Source: Aradus depressus (Eukaryota; Arthropoda; Insecta; Hemiptera; Aradidae). Taken from it: DNA of 64,000 bases. The translations under genes were made by a program, and so were the position numbers. Of the stretch, positions 10,596 to 22,021 are shown piece after piece. Location of the stretch: contig OY759215.1 of assembly GCA_963662175.1 (NCBI GenBank), positions 51,787,213 to 51,851,212 on the forward strand, given 5' to 3'. The notes below the pieces were generated by a model. It searched no databases and was not told the origin of the DNA. It worked only from the letters and a program-made list of their open reading frames with translations. Position 1 is the stretch's first letter, and each line of letters begins with the position of its first letter.

Positions 10596-11640
10596 GAATT
10601 AATTTATTCCTCCTTTAGAAATAGGTAGACATTTTAGTTAAAGCCCGGGCATGAGTCATAGTAACTAACATATCTCTAACCATTCGTTGATGTATCGGGC
10701 GGCCATTTCGACAGTGGATATGAGCGGCTGTTCTCTTCTCGTACGACGGTGAATTCCAAATACATGCATGGTGCTGCCGTTTTCTAATGGATGAGGAGGC
10801 CGTTTCGATAAAAAAACATGTTCTGTAGGAGGTTGGCCGACTGACTTGGGTGGCCGGCATTCTTAAGTGGAGTTATAATACAATTTATTAGGGGTTCAGT
10901 TATATTGTCAGAGGGGAGTGTTATTTTTTTGAAATATGACTAGAAATTTCCGAAATATATCAGGTATGTTTTAGACATGTAGACATTTAACGTAGTCATA
11001 TTGAAAATATTTACACCAGCTTGATGAGTGAGTGAATGCCTTGAAAGAAGGAAACGACTATTTAAAGCGGCTATTTGAGAAAGACGGCGCCTTGAGACCG
11101 TTTATAGTGGGTACTATTCTCCTGGTTGTAAACGTGTCACCAATTTTAAGACAGTTGTAAACATAAAATTTAAATTGGAGGTTGTGCCGCCCTTTGGTCG
11201 GCTGGGAATAGCCAAAAAGAGCCGCCATGTTGTAAATAATAAAAATGTCAACAGAGGTCGGTTGAAGTGAAGTTGAGTTGGGCTCAGGTAGAGGAGCGGG
11301 GGGGCAGGTGAACACAGGATGGGATCACAGCACTAATACAAAAGGTAAACATGGGGGGCCCTGGGGGGCGTAGCCCTGGCTAAAGGATCTTGTTGGCCCG
11401 GACTTAGCTGGTATTGTGTTTGGAAAAGATTAAATCTAACCGCCCTCTCTCTGTTCACAGAAAAACTTGTCGGCGAATCACAGACAATGTACTTCACCAC
11501 ACGAACTAATTAACGTGTCGCTCTCCCTCAAAAACCAATCGACCTTTTACATCCCCACCTATACGATGTTATGTAATCAGTAAAAAATTCGATGTTGAAT
11601 TTTCACTGAAATTTCAAATTTTCCGTACATCAGATCCCAA
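10596..11640. other. No gene recognised; SINE tail fragment
   Basis: Positions 10636-10668 are a SINE-T tail (GTTAAAGCCCGGGCATGAGT and TAACTAAC). A minus-strand frame at 10615-10860 overlaps it and has no family signature. The stretch 11460-11520 looks like the GTCGGCGAATCA end of a family A copy. Confidence 0.35.
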
Positions 11641-11654
11641 AAATGAAAAAAATA

Positions 11655-12325
11655 AAGAGTCATCGGTGAATCAACGGCGATGTACTTACCCAGAAAGAGT
11701 TCATTAATTAACTTTCCGCTCCCACTTCAAAACAGTCGACCATTTGCGCTAATATACAAAAGTTGACTTACAAAGGGGCTTCTAAATGAGTCAATAAATT
11801 CATTAAAACGGAAATTATTAGGGTTTTTAAAATGAGCCCTCCTACTTTCTTCATCCGATATCGCTGAAGTTTGGCAGATAATGTCCTCATTGGGTTTTGA
11901 CCCTAAATATGAAATTTCATGTCGATACATTAATTACATCGGCATTTATTGAGATGTATGATTTGAGGCCCCCCTCTGATCCCCCATTACCTTCTGCCGA
12001 TTCTCTCTTCACATATGAAAATGCGTCGATACTTTCATCACAACAGCAGTTATGAGAGTTTTTGAGTTAAGCCTCTCTGCTAATCCTCCCACCCATTTGG
12101 TCGATTTGGCTGAAAAATAATAGGTGTTGTTGTTGGTGGGTTCTGAGTTCACATATGAAATTTCGTGTCGATACATCCATTCTATCGGGAGTTATCGTGT
12201 TCACAGACACACAGAGAGACGGAAAATTGTTTTTTAAATATTTAAGGGTCGGAAAACATGATATTCCTTCAAAAATTTGAATCAAATTTCACATAACTTC
12301 CCCTATACTTCATATAGGTAGGATG
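11655..12325 (-). repeat. Family A repeat, near full length
   Basis: Runs from TCATCGGTGAATCAACGGCG and GTACTT, through AATTAACTTTCCGCTC and three modules with GTCGATACAT, to the hairpin end CTTCCCCTATACTTCATATA. Same order as the copy at 2432-3056. Confidence 0.8.
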
Positions 12326-12329
12326 TAAA

Positions 12330-12745
12330 ATTCTGCGAGTCTCCTGTGAACACTATAATTCCCAATAGAATGTATGTATTGACATAAAATTTTATGTGCG
12401 TATCCAGAATACTCTGGGGGATGACACATATTGATTTTCAGGGAATTTCACCAGATGGGCGTGTTATAGGGGGGGGGATTAACACTAAAACTATAATAAC
12501 TGTCGTTGAAATGAATGTATCGATACAAATTTTAGTTTCACTATTCATTATTTTTTTCCCAAAAAATCGATTGGTTCTGAAGAAAAAAAACTATACATAG
12601 ATTCATTCGTTCGGTGGATCAAAAAGAGGGCTCAACTCAAATACCTTAATAACTGCCGATGTAATGAATGTATCGATACAAAATTTGGTATTTGTATTCA
12701 GAAGCCACTATGTAAGTCAAATATTGAGTTTTAGCAGAAACTGTT
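12330..12745 (+). repeat. Family A repeat, partial
   Basis: Opposite orientation to the preceding copy: CACTATAATTCCCAATAGAA, then module motifs TGTATCGATACAAA twice, then the GTAAGTCAAATATTGAGTTT end. The two copies meet head to head near 12325. Confidence 0.7.
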
Positions 12746-12777
12746 GGTAGGCTTCGGAGGAAATAGCCTATATTATA

Positions 12778-13075
12778 ATTCTTGGAGGAAGAACGTATAT
12801 TATAACGTATTCTTGGAGGAAGAACGTATATTATAACGTATTCTTGGAGGAAGAGCGTATATTATAACGTATTCTTGGAGGAAGAGCGTATATTATAACG
12901 TATTCATGGAGGAAAAGCGTAACGTATTCTTGGAGGAAAAGCGTAACGTATTCTTAGAGGAAGAGCGTATAATATTATAACGTATTCTTGAAGGAAGAGC
13001 GTATATTATAACGTATTCTTGGAGGAAGAGCGTAACGTATTCTTGGAGGAAGAGCGTATATTATAACGTATTCTT
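12778..13075 (+). repeat. Tandem array, 31-bp unit
   Basis: About ten units of TATTCTTGGAGGAAGA(A/G)C followed by GTATATTATAACG. Several units lack the ATATTATA part, giving a 23-bp short form. Both forms alternate, so the array has evolved by unequal exchange or slippage with the two unit types mixed. Confidence 0.9.
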
Positions 13076-13659
13076 GCAACAGATGATATCTATGAATACA
13101 TACGAAACCTATAAATATAAGCAGTTTGGATTGTGAAAAGTGACAAAAAGGAAATGAAACAATGTGGTTATATAGGTGAGGTGTCTGCGGTTAGCGGGGG
13201 ACTGGTCTGGGATGAGACGACGGGAGATGAAGCACCAAACCCCGACCACACCGACCGCACAAAGTACCCTGCATCATTACACAGCATCTCTCCGTCTCCC
13301 GCTCAGCTCTACACCATACATCGTCTAACTTAGCTAAATCATCTTTCACAACTCTTTTATTTATATATATTCTGACTGAGTTATTATATATTAAACAACA
13401 AATGGTTTAATTATTTCAAAAGAAGATTTGAAAGAATCAAACTTACATCAATTGCTTAATAATTTGACATATTTATTAAGAGGACAATTTTCCATTGAAA
13501 AAAATGTTTTCTTTCATAAAAAGGAAAATGTTTCATTGAGAAAATGTTCCTCCTATTTAAGCAGATTTATAATAAGGTTTTATTAATTCGCTGCAGCTGA
13601 TATAATATATATTCTCCATACAACTTCAAAGTTTCGGATAGAATTTTTTTTTTTTCATT

Positions 13660-14130
13660 GCGGAGTTTTCCACGGAATTTCATGCTTTCCGACCTCTAGA
13701 TTCCAAATATGAAAAAAAAACTCAGTCTGTGTTTGTGTGTCTATGAACACGATAGAATGAATATGACATGAAATTTAATATATGAATCCAGAACCCTCCA
13801 ACAACGACACCTATTGTTTTTCAGCCAAATCGACCAAAGGGAAGAAGGAAATTAGGGAAGAGGCATAACTCAAAAAGTCTAATAACTGTCGTTGTATTGA
13901 ATGTATCGACACAAAATTTCATATGTGAATTCATATCTCCATAAGGACGACACTTATTAATTTTCAGCGAAATCGGCAGCAGGGAAGGGGGCTGACATAA
14001 AAACTCTAATATTTGCCGATAGAATTAATGTATTGGCACGAATTTTTATGTGTTTTTTCACCTCGATCGATTTTTTTTTTAAATTTTCGGAATCAGTGGG
14101 CTTGAAAACATGAGATTCCGGTGAAGACAG
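13660..14130 (+). repeat. Family A repeat, partial
   Basis: Begins inside the GGAATTTCATGCTTTCCGAC segment near the hairpin end, then the GTCTGTGTTTGTGTGTCTAT block, then three modules with ATGTATCGACACAAAATTTC. It ends about 500 bp before the NET gene start codon, so the core promoter lies just beyond it. Confidence 0.75.
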
Positions 14131-14159
14131 AACAGAAAAACGAAATATGTAACTATTTC

Positions 14160-14634
14160 AAATTATGTGCTAAGAATTAAGGTAAGTAGGAAGTTGAATG
14201 ATAAATGATAGGGTGGAGGGGAGAGGTGGAGGGGAGAGATGGTGTCGGCCTCAGATGAGTTTATTTAAAAAGGTGCTAAGACAGGGGTGAGAGTGGAGGG
14301 GGTAGGAAAGTGGTGGTGGGGGAAGGAGTGGGGGTGATTAGTTGTCAACAGGAGGGGTAGAGATGGAGGGGAGGTAGCCTCATCTCTCCCCACTTCACTC
14401 CTCCTCAGTCTGCTACCGTCCCTCTTTCAGCTTGGACGTTTCTTTCTGTCCTTTATTTCTCAGTGTTCAACTTTTTTTTATTTATTTTTTTTCATTAGAC
14501 ATTTTTTTTTTTTTTTTTGGATATAAGGCGCATAGTTCAAGTATAGGATACGGAGTGTTTTAAGAAGATATTTATATATTTTTGTAGTTAGTAAGTCACA
14601 AGTGCGAACGTTCATACTTATTTTTCAAGAGCCA
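14160..14634 (+). promoter_or_regulatory. Presumed promoter and 5' UTR of the NET gene
   Basis: From 14205 to 14380 the strand is rich in GGAGGGGAGAG-like purine repeats, then a pyrimidine-rich block (14385-14460). An initiator-like TCAGT is at 14459-14463. T-runs and a 170-bp AT-rich leader then lead to GCCAATGG at the start codon. GAGA-type purine tracts are common at insect developmental promoters. The transcription start itself is inferred. Confidence 0.4.
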
Positions 14635-17302
14635 ATGGTTGTGCTAGAAAATAGTGGTATTATGACTTCGCCAAGTGGCCATCAGTACCTTCAGCCTGAC
14701 TACATGTCGCCACTCCCCACCACGGTGAGTTATACCTATATATTTTTAAAAATAGACCTTAAAATTCAAAAAATTTAACCTCAACTTTCACTTTATTTAT
14801 AAATGTTAAACAAATGCACTTTCTTCTATATAAGCTACATCTTCGAAAAGTATTCTAATTACTAAGCCTCAGCCAAATCTATTTGTCTTCCGCTTTCAAA
14901 TAAAAATAGTTTATAACTTGTCTGAAAACCGGATTACTTAAACCTGAGTTAGTAAATTTCGAACTCACACTAGACTCATGCCCACCGGAACTGGAGTACA
15001 CGCAACGCCATCACAATAACAAACAAACATTTATAATTATTATATATCGTTGCGCTGACATTGTATCTAGTATCACAAAGTTGCAAATTGAATAACCGTA
15101 ACTTGCTTTCTTACCTGCATTACCCTCATTTGTTTAGTTGGCTCATTTTCCGTCGTTATTTATTTTCTTGGATTACTTTACACCGGAAAAATGTTATTTT
15201 TTAGATAGATAATTGAGATTTATCTTGTAAAAATATGCTGAAATTCTTGGAAGAACTTATAAATAGTGTATATACGTTCTCTTCAAATAAATGTTTTGCC
15301 ATCATAATTTAAATTTAAGAGAACTGTTTGTTTATTTGTAGCTTCTCCATTTGTTGCCAAATTATTCTTAATAGGAAAAAAGTCGAACAGAAGGAAACTT
15401 TAAATTATCACTCTAATTTATAAAAAATTTATTTTAGTATAATTTGTTTTTAAAAATAGAGGAAATTTATTTTATGATATGAAGATAATGTAAATGTAAG
15501 AGAAATGTTTGTTGCAAAATAAGTTTTATTAGGAAAAAAATCGATCGGAAGGAAACTTTGAATTATTACTGTTTAATTTATGAGAAATTTATTTTAGTAT
15601 AATTTGTTGTTAAAAATAGAGTTACATCAATGTTGAGAGGCATAATTGACTTTAACTTTATTTTTATTTTCTCGTCCTGAGGAGCCCATAATGATTTATG
15701 GTCTTCCATTTTTCACCGGAACTAATTCAAGGCAGCTGCCACTTGTCGGCTAATCTTTAAATTGGGCGTAACTTAACTTCTGAGGACCTTCATAAATTAC
15801 ACGTTGCCTTTCTTATATTTCTCGCTATGACTTCTAACGTATTATTCATTTCTGAAATTGTGTTACGTTTTGTTGGTAACTGCATAATAAATATTTAGAT
15901 GTAGTCGCAAAAAAAAAAAAGTTAACCAAATATTTTAATTTAGTGGTGATCTCGACGTTCTGTGTTGACATGTTACGATTTAGTTATCCATTTTCTGTGT
16001 CCCGTCCGGTTGAGATTGAAGACAAGTTACAAAAACGTTTCTTCGGAAATGATCGAGAAAAATAAGTCCTAATGATATATGGGCGGACTCCCACTGCTGC
16101 CTGCTAGAGTAATATTTATTATATATGTATACTTCAACGAATTGTCAGCCAATTGAATGTTTCTATATATTTTCTCTTCTTTCTAAAGTTCCTTTGTGAT
16201 ATATATATAGCATTTTAATGTTCTTGGAAACTTGTAGAGTCGTAACAAGAAATGTCTCTAAGATGTGGCCAGCTTTACGTTCTCTTGACTTGTTAGCTGT
16301 GTTACTTAAATGACTTTTAGAATGTAAGTTTGAGTAGATAACTGTTCCCTTCTCTTAAAACAGAGTTCTAATGAATTGTTTTATTTTGTTGTGTTACAGT
16401 TGGATGCAAAGAAGAGCCCGTTAGCTCTGCTGGCTCAAACCTGCTCCCAGATCGGGGCGGACTCGCCAAGCAGCAAGCCTCTTCTACCACCCCTGGACAA
16501 GCCGAAGAAGGCAGAGCGAGCATCAGCCACACCTCCCAAACCAACAATCCAGCACCAGCCACCCTCACAAGACAAGGGACTCGCCTTTAAACCCTACGAG
16601 GCCAATGTGCTCACCAAGAAACCCGAGACTCCACGGCCCGCCAGCAAGAGTCCTGCCAGCGAAGAAGAGAAGCGACGAACCCCCAGAAAATCAGCCTCGC
16701 CGAAGGAGGAGAAGAAGGAAACGAACCCGATCATCAGGAGCGGTCTGGAAGTGCTACAGGGTACCAAGGAGGGAAGCGTGTTCAAGCCGCCACTTCTACC
16801 GCCCGGCTGTTGTCCCGACACCAACCCTGCTTTCCGGCCCATGCTCTATCCGGGGCCCTACCTGAGCTATGCTAGAGTGAAGACCCCCGGGGGCGGTGAG
16901 GCCCTGGTCCCTGTCTGCAAGGATCCCTACTGCGGCGGCTGCCAGAGCATGCACGGTCTGGTGCCCTGTCCTGCGGGCTGCACCCAGTGCGAGCACCAGA
17001 AGTACCTGGCGTCCCTCATGCAGCACCACCCTATGTACCGGCCCTACGTCTGTAACTGGATCTCTGGAGAGTCCTATTGCGGTAAGCGGTTCGGCTCTTC
17101 AGAAGAGCTTCTCACCCACTTGAGGACGCACACCGCTGACTCTAGCTTGCTCAGCCCGCTCCGCTACCCCCAGCCGCCTCTCTCCCCCCTCTCCAACAGG
17201 TACCACCCCTACTCCAAGCCGCTCCCCTCAGCTCTCCCTTACTTCACCCCCTCCCTCGCACCTTACTACCCATATCTCTATCCCCAGAGGGTCCACCCAT
17301 GA
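14635..17302 (+). CDS. NET-family zinc-finger transcriptional regulator (no ocelli / elbow type), two exons
   Basis: CDS is 14635-14724 joined to 16400-17302, giving 330 residues. Exon 1 starts MVVLENSGIMTSPSGHQYLQ and ends PLPTT before GTGAGT; exon 2 follows TTACAG and begins LDAKKSPLALLAQTCSQIG, the signature of Drosophila noc and elbow and vertebrate ZNF503/703. The intron is phase 0. Residues 93-96 are FKPY, the Groucho-binding motif. Residues 203-211 (CKDPYCGGC) are the Btd-like box. Residues 248-274 form the atypical C-x8-C-x12-H-x3-H finger. Lys/Glu/Pro-rich linkers lie between, and a Tyr/Pro-rich tail ends YPYLYP. These proteins are nuclear corepressor adaptors in eye, appendage and tracheal patterning. 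At 330 residues it is shorter than fly Noc because the linkers are short; nothing looks broken. GC content rises sharply over exon 2. I cannot tell noc from elbow, so no symbol is given. Confidence 0.95.
14725..16399 (+). other. Single intron of the NET gene, with an internal duplication
   Basis: 1675 bp, GTGAGT to TTACAG. Two stretches, about 15320-15460 and 15500-15622, are diverged direct copies sharing GGAAAAAA(G/A)TCGA(A/T)C..GAAGGAAACTTT and ATTTATTTTAGTATAATTTG. No SINE, family A or DNA transposon copy is seen in the intron, in contrast to its flanks. Confidence 0.85.
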
Positions 17303-17445
17303 TCCGAAGACTCCCCCAGTGATGAATCCAATCTAGAAAAGGACAATTCTTGTACATAGTCTCCATGTGTTGTATTATATATAAATATGAATGAATTTAA
17401 ATTTATTAAAAAATTATATGATATGTTTCGCTTAATAAATATTAA
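17303..17445 (+). terminator. 3' UTR and polyadenylation signal of the NET gene
   Basis: An AATAAA hexamer lies at 17434-17439, about 130 bp after the stop codon, in a T/A-rich 3' UTR that includes a TTGTATTATATATAAATATG stretch. No other hexamer lies closer to the stop, so this is the likeliest 3' end. Confidence 0.55.
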
Positions 17446-18435
17446 TGTTTATATATTAAAAAAATACAGTGTCATTCTTTTCACCTTATGGATAAAATAC
17501 CAAGGTAAGAGTAGTTTTCATATTTTGGTATTATATTGATCTTTAGCGTACCTATGTTAATGAAACTTATTGATGGCTAAATTTTAAAAGGAGGATATGC
17601 TACAGAAGGAAGCAGAAAAATATCAGCCATCATTAAAGCATTCACATATCACATTTTAATGCATATAAATATATGAAAACTCGTCAACTTTCCAATTTAC
17701 ATTAAAATTATATTTTCAATAGTACTTTCCTCTTATTGATATTCTAACAAATAAACTTGAGGCTCTTCTTGACAAACGTGAGACCATTCCAGAATGAATG
17801 AGTGATTTACATAAGATTTTAGCTTTTGAGATAGCGACTAATACCGAGTACGTCTGCTATAAATAAAAATAAAATAGCTATATGAGGTTTTGTTCTTTAC
17901 TTATGGTAGCTAAGTCTCAGTTACGTAAGTCGCTTAGCGATCGATTTTTGAGGAAAATTCCTTATTCTACCATTTACAGTAACTTTTCATTACATTATTT
18001 GTTTTACCTTTTTAATTTAAAGTAGTTTTCCCTATATACATAATTTGAATATCTATGTGCGGGCAAAAGTACATAAGTCAGAAAACAGTTTCGAGAAAAT
18101 ACCAACAACTGTTTGAAAACTATATAATCAGTATTTCTTTATACCTTTTTAATTTTAACTCTAAAATATGCTTTATAATGCCTAATTTATAAAAATTCGT
18201 GATTAGATTAGAGTTGAAATTTATTACTTTTTCGACATATGCATTTTTGATCATGCAATGTCGGGTCGATCAAAAGTACACAAGTCTACTTATGTCATTG
18301 TGGCAGTTTACTAGACATACATTTGCTACCATGTTGATTCGCCCAAAACTACATAAGAACACTTATGAAGTTTCGTAAGTAAGTACACTTATGTAATTTC
18401 GTTCCTATCTATAAGTATACACAAGTCGATATGTG
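17446..18435. other. AT-rich downstream region with repeated ACATAAGT/ACTTATGT motifs
   Basis: No coding sequence. From about 17900 to 18430 the octamer ACATAAGT or its complement, with close variants (TACACAAGT, CGTAAGTAAG), occurs around ten times in both orientations. No known element matches. Confidence 0.4.
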
Positions 18436-18439
18436 TCAT

Positions 18440-18700
18440 TTTTATCGCATCCTACTTGAAGACTTTCGGCCGACATTTCTTTCATTTTTTTTTTTTTTTT
18501 ACGAATGTACATATCTATCTGCGAACACGATAACTCTCGATAGAATGAATGTAACGATCGACCTATTGAAAAAGCTAAACTCAAAAACCCCAATAACTGC
18601 CGATGTACTGAATGTATCGACAGCAATTTTATACTCAAATTCATAACCTCATAAGGACCCCATCTATTTATTACCTGTGAAGTCGGCCGAAGATAAGATG
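18440..18700 (+). repeat. Family A repeat, partial
   Basis: Holds AACACGATAACTCTCGATAG, ATGAATGTAACGATCGACC, ACTGCCGATGTACTGAATGT and CATAAGGACCCCATCTATT in the usual order, with an internal deletion after the first module. Confidence 0.7.
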
Positions 18701-19639
18701 AGGTTAGCTCGACCCAACTCAATTAATTTATGCTAAATTGTGATTCATCGACGATTTTTTCTTCTATATCTCACTGTATAAAATACACAGAGTATATAAA
18801 AAAACTAACAAATGTAATAATTAGAATAAAAATCCTCAAAAGTTGGAAACAAAGAATTAACATTAAACTATGTATAAATTTGGCTATTTAGGACAACTAT
18901 TGCATGCTCACGTGGCTGCCAAATCTGATATATTTAATCGGTGTTACATACATTGACCATCAAGCTTGCAAGGAAAAATACCCCCATATTTTTTTTACTA
19001 TTTTAAATCCATACCTCTCTCTCCATCCCCTTAGCTGATTTGGCTGACAATAATATTTATTTCCGTAAACTATAACATGATAATAGGATACATCATAAGA
19101 ATGTTTACATTAAGATAGCTTATAATTTCGATACTTAAACAGATATTAATTCTCAGAGTCTGACACACATAGATTAGATTTAACAATACTAAAAAGTAGA
19201 AAGAAATGAATAAATAAATACTTGAAAATATGACAAAAATAATAATATTATACAGTAGATACATAAAGTATATAAAAAATACAATAGATACTTTTTCAAT
19301 TTAATTTAAATTAAGATATTAATTTTTGGTAACTTTTTCCCGACGACATTTCGGGACGTTCCCGCGTCTCTTACTTAGGTCACAATGTGCGAAATCTAGA
19401 AAAGAGAAAGAAACAAAATAAAAATATATAATATAAATAAATGTTAATAAAAATACATAAAAGAGAATAACAAGTAAAATAAATTAGTAGGTACATAAAT
19501 AATGAAAAATAATTATTAAAACGTAGATCCGACAGACCTTAAAGGAAAATATCATATGGAGGAACAGCGAAAAAAAAAATGTAAGCTATGTATTACATTA
19601 TGTTTTTTAATATAAAATATAGGTATCCCAATGAGGTTC
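18701..19639. other. AT-rich stretch; possible Penelope-like remnant at 19325-19390
   Basis: On the minus strand, 19390-19325 reads CCTAAGTAAGAGACGCGGGA, then ACGTCCCGAAATGTCGTCGG and a short A-run. The GACG/CGTC stem followed by CGAAA looks like a degraded hammerhead core of another Penelope-like lineage, but the CTGANGA box is not intact. Nothing else recognised. Confidence 0.3.
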
Positions 19640-20330
19640 TGGATACACACAATATTTTGTGTCGTCATTTGTGATAAATGCTTTTTTGCTACCACATTTC
19701 CTGTAGAAATTTGATCTCTTTTCTTTATTTAAATTTTGATTTTTACAATAGTTTTTCGAAAAAGGCCCTAAAAGAATACTATCAATAATTTAAGACGTGC
19801 AATTTTTAAGAAAGTACACGTATACAACAAAAAAATTCCATTTAACAAACTTTACACTTGGATATACAAAGAGATACCAATTTTTTAATAATTTTAAATA
19901 ATATTAATTTCTAAGACAAGATTTTTCAAATGATATTACTGGGTCAACAGGGAAGATGAATAGAATAGAATTTGAAGAGGACAAATATTAGGGTTATTTG
20001 CTTTATTTACACATTTTGATTAAAAAACTAAACATTAAACAAAACAAGAAATTTACAAAGGAACAAAATCATTAAATTAAATACCTAAAAACTATTTCTT
20101 TTTTTATCTTTTGTTCGGGCATATAAAAAAAGTATTTGATTAAATGTACCTTCTTTTGAAGTTTCTTAACACAATTTAGACTTCGATATTTCAACTTTCT
20201 GGTAATTGTTCAACCTCACTTAAAACAAACATCTTTACTTTACGTGCACTCTTCCAGAGCTAGCTCTCCACTCTACTCCATTTGTTTCACAGCTGTTTTA
20301 TATGTTTTCTTGTTTTGTTTTTTTAAACAC
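19640..20330 (-). repeat. Three-copy interspersed repeat of about 700 bp (copy 1)
   Basis: Minus-strand relative of 26590-27240 and 31075-31770. Shared landmarks: TATTCTATTCATTTTCCCTG with TTGGCCCAGTAAGATTATTT (as complement near 19920-19970) and the CCACATTTCCTGTAGAAATT end near 19690-19715. No coding frame and no clear termini. Confidence 0.6.
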
Positions 20331-20334
20331 CTTG

Positions 20335-20535
20335 ATATATGTATAATATATATATTATTACCTCTATATATATATATACCTCTAATATAATATATGTATA
20401 ATATATATATTATTACCTCTATATATATATATATATACCTCTAATATAATATATGTATAATATATATATTATTACCTCTATATATATATATATATACCTC
20501 TAATATAATATATGTATAATATATATATTATATTA
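20335..20535. repeat. TA-rich tandem array, about 58-bp unit
   Basis: Four units built of ATATATGTATAATATATATA, TTATTACCTC and a (TA)n stretch. The last unit abuts a SINE-T, whose target duplication TATATTATATTA is taken from this array. Confidence 0.85.
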
Positions 20536-20882
20536 GAGGGCTCCGGTAGCTCAGTGGTATGCGTGCTTGCCTTCTGAGCTCAAGTTCGTGGGTTCGTAAC
20601 CCGACCGAGGCCCTTAGTTTATTTTATCTGGGAGGTGAAATAAACTTGAGCACGCCGTCCTTCGGATGGGACGTTAAGCGATGGTCCCGAGCCTGTACTA
20701 TGTCAGGTACTCGTTAAAGACCCCTACCCTAAATGAATAAAAATTTAGGGTAGGCAAAATTTAGGACTCCCACAGTAGAGTCGGGCTCATGTCCACCAGA
20801 GTGACGAAACAGCGCTCTGGTAGTAGGCGATATGACCTCGTAGTTAAAGCCCGGGCATGAGTCATAAAACCTAACCTAACCT
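20536..20882 (+). repeat. SINE-T, full length, telomere-like tail
   Basis: Head GGCTCCGGTAGCTCAGTGGT (A box) and GGGTTCGTAACCC (B box with one change), body with GCACGCCGTCCTTCGGATGG and GGTAGTAGGCGATATGACCT, ending AACCTAACCTAACCTA. Flanked by TATATTATATTA on both sides, so the insertion is intact and fairly recent. Confidence 0.9.
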
Positions 20883-21014
20883 ATATTATATTATAATAAC
20901 AAAAATTACCTTTTTTCTATATTCATTAAAAAGAATGTTCTGTAATTTTTTCATCACACATTACATTACTTATTTCGAGTTTTCGTGTTTGTTGAGTTTT
21001 CTATAAATATGTTC

Positions 21015-21420
21015 TTAGAGGAATTTCATGTTTGCGTGCCGATCTCCAAAAAACGAAAAAAATCAATGTCTCTCCTTGTGATCGGGATAACTACACCTAC
21101 TGATTTTCAGTCAAATCGGCCGAAGGGAAGAGACGGCTTAACAGAAAATCTCCAATAACTGCCGTTCTAATTAATGTATCAACATAAAATTTCATAAGCA
21201 AATTCAAAAACATATAAGGATGAAACATACATTTTTAGTTGAATCGCCCTAAGAGAGGAGAGAGACTCAACTCATGAACCCTGTTCACTGCCAATGTAAT
21301 GTATCGACATGTATATATTTAAATTAAAAACCTCATAAAAACTACACGTATTAGTTTGAGGGAGAGCGAAAACTTAATTGAATTCGTCTGGGAAGTACAT
21401 TGCCAATGATTCACCCAAGA
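21015..21420 (+). repeat. Family A repeat, partial
   Basis: Modules with TGATTTTCAGTCAAATCGGC, ACTGCCGTTCTAATTAATGT and GGGAGAGCGAAAACTTAATT, ending in GGGAAGTACATTGCC and GATGATTCA, the non-hairpin end of the family. Confidence 0.7.
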
Positions 21421-22021
21421 CTTTATTTTTTACTTATTCATATTTCCCCGAAAGATAGTTTTAAATTTCTGTGAAGGATGTTTACGTGATGCTTATTTTA
21501 TGAGAAATAAAAATATGTCGTCTTCCTGTTGAACTTCTGTGTAAGTTTATTTACGACCGGTTTTTCATGATATGCATTCGCAGACTGCAACGTAAATTAG
21601 AATGACATCACATTAAACATGAACATTAATTAATTAAAAAAAAATTGTGAATATAAATCGTCAATAAATACCTAGAGTTGTCATGAATAAAATAAATAAA
21701 TTAAAGAAATAATAAAAATCAACGATTTTGGAGAAGAAGTCTATAATATCATGCGGTATCAAAAATAACAAAACACAAAAACTTTGAAAAGAACCCTCCC
21801 ATGAATTTACTGCACCAAAGCTTAACCATGTTTTTTTTTTTTTAATTATAAAGAAAATTTTCAAGATCTGAAGACGGGCGACATCGTTTTATTACAGACA
21901 TAATTACAAGGACAGTCGTCCGCCCACGGATTTTGTAAATTATTTTTATAATTTCTGAAAAAAATTCAAGGTTATGCTGTACATATGAAATTTTTTGTCA
22001 ATAGTTAGTTATTATGACACT
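21421..22021. other. AT-rich, no gene
   Basis: No repeat family of the window and no protein-like frame recognised. Confidence 0.3.

Noticed and set aside
12778..13075. CRISPR-like array
   Set aside because: Direct tandem repeat without unique spacers in a eukaryotic genome.
16368..17123. Other open frames overlapping exon 2 of the NET gene
   Set aside because: They are shadows of a GC-rich coding exon in the wrong frames; the NET frame has clear family motifs.
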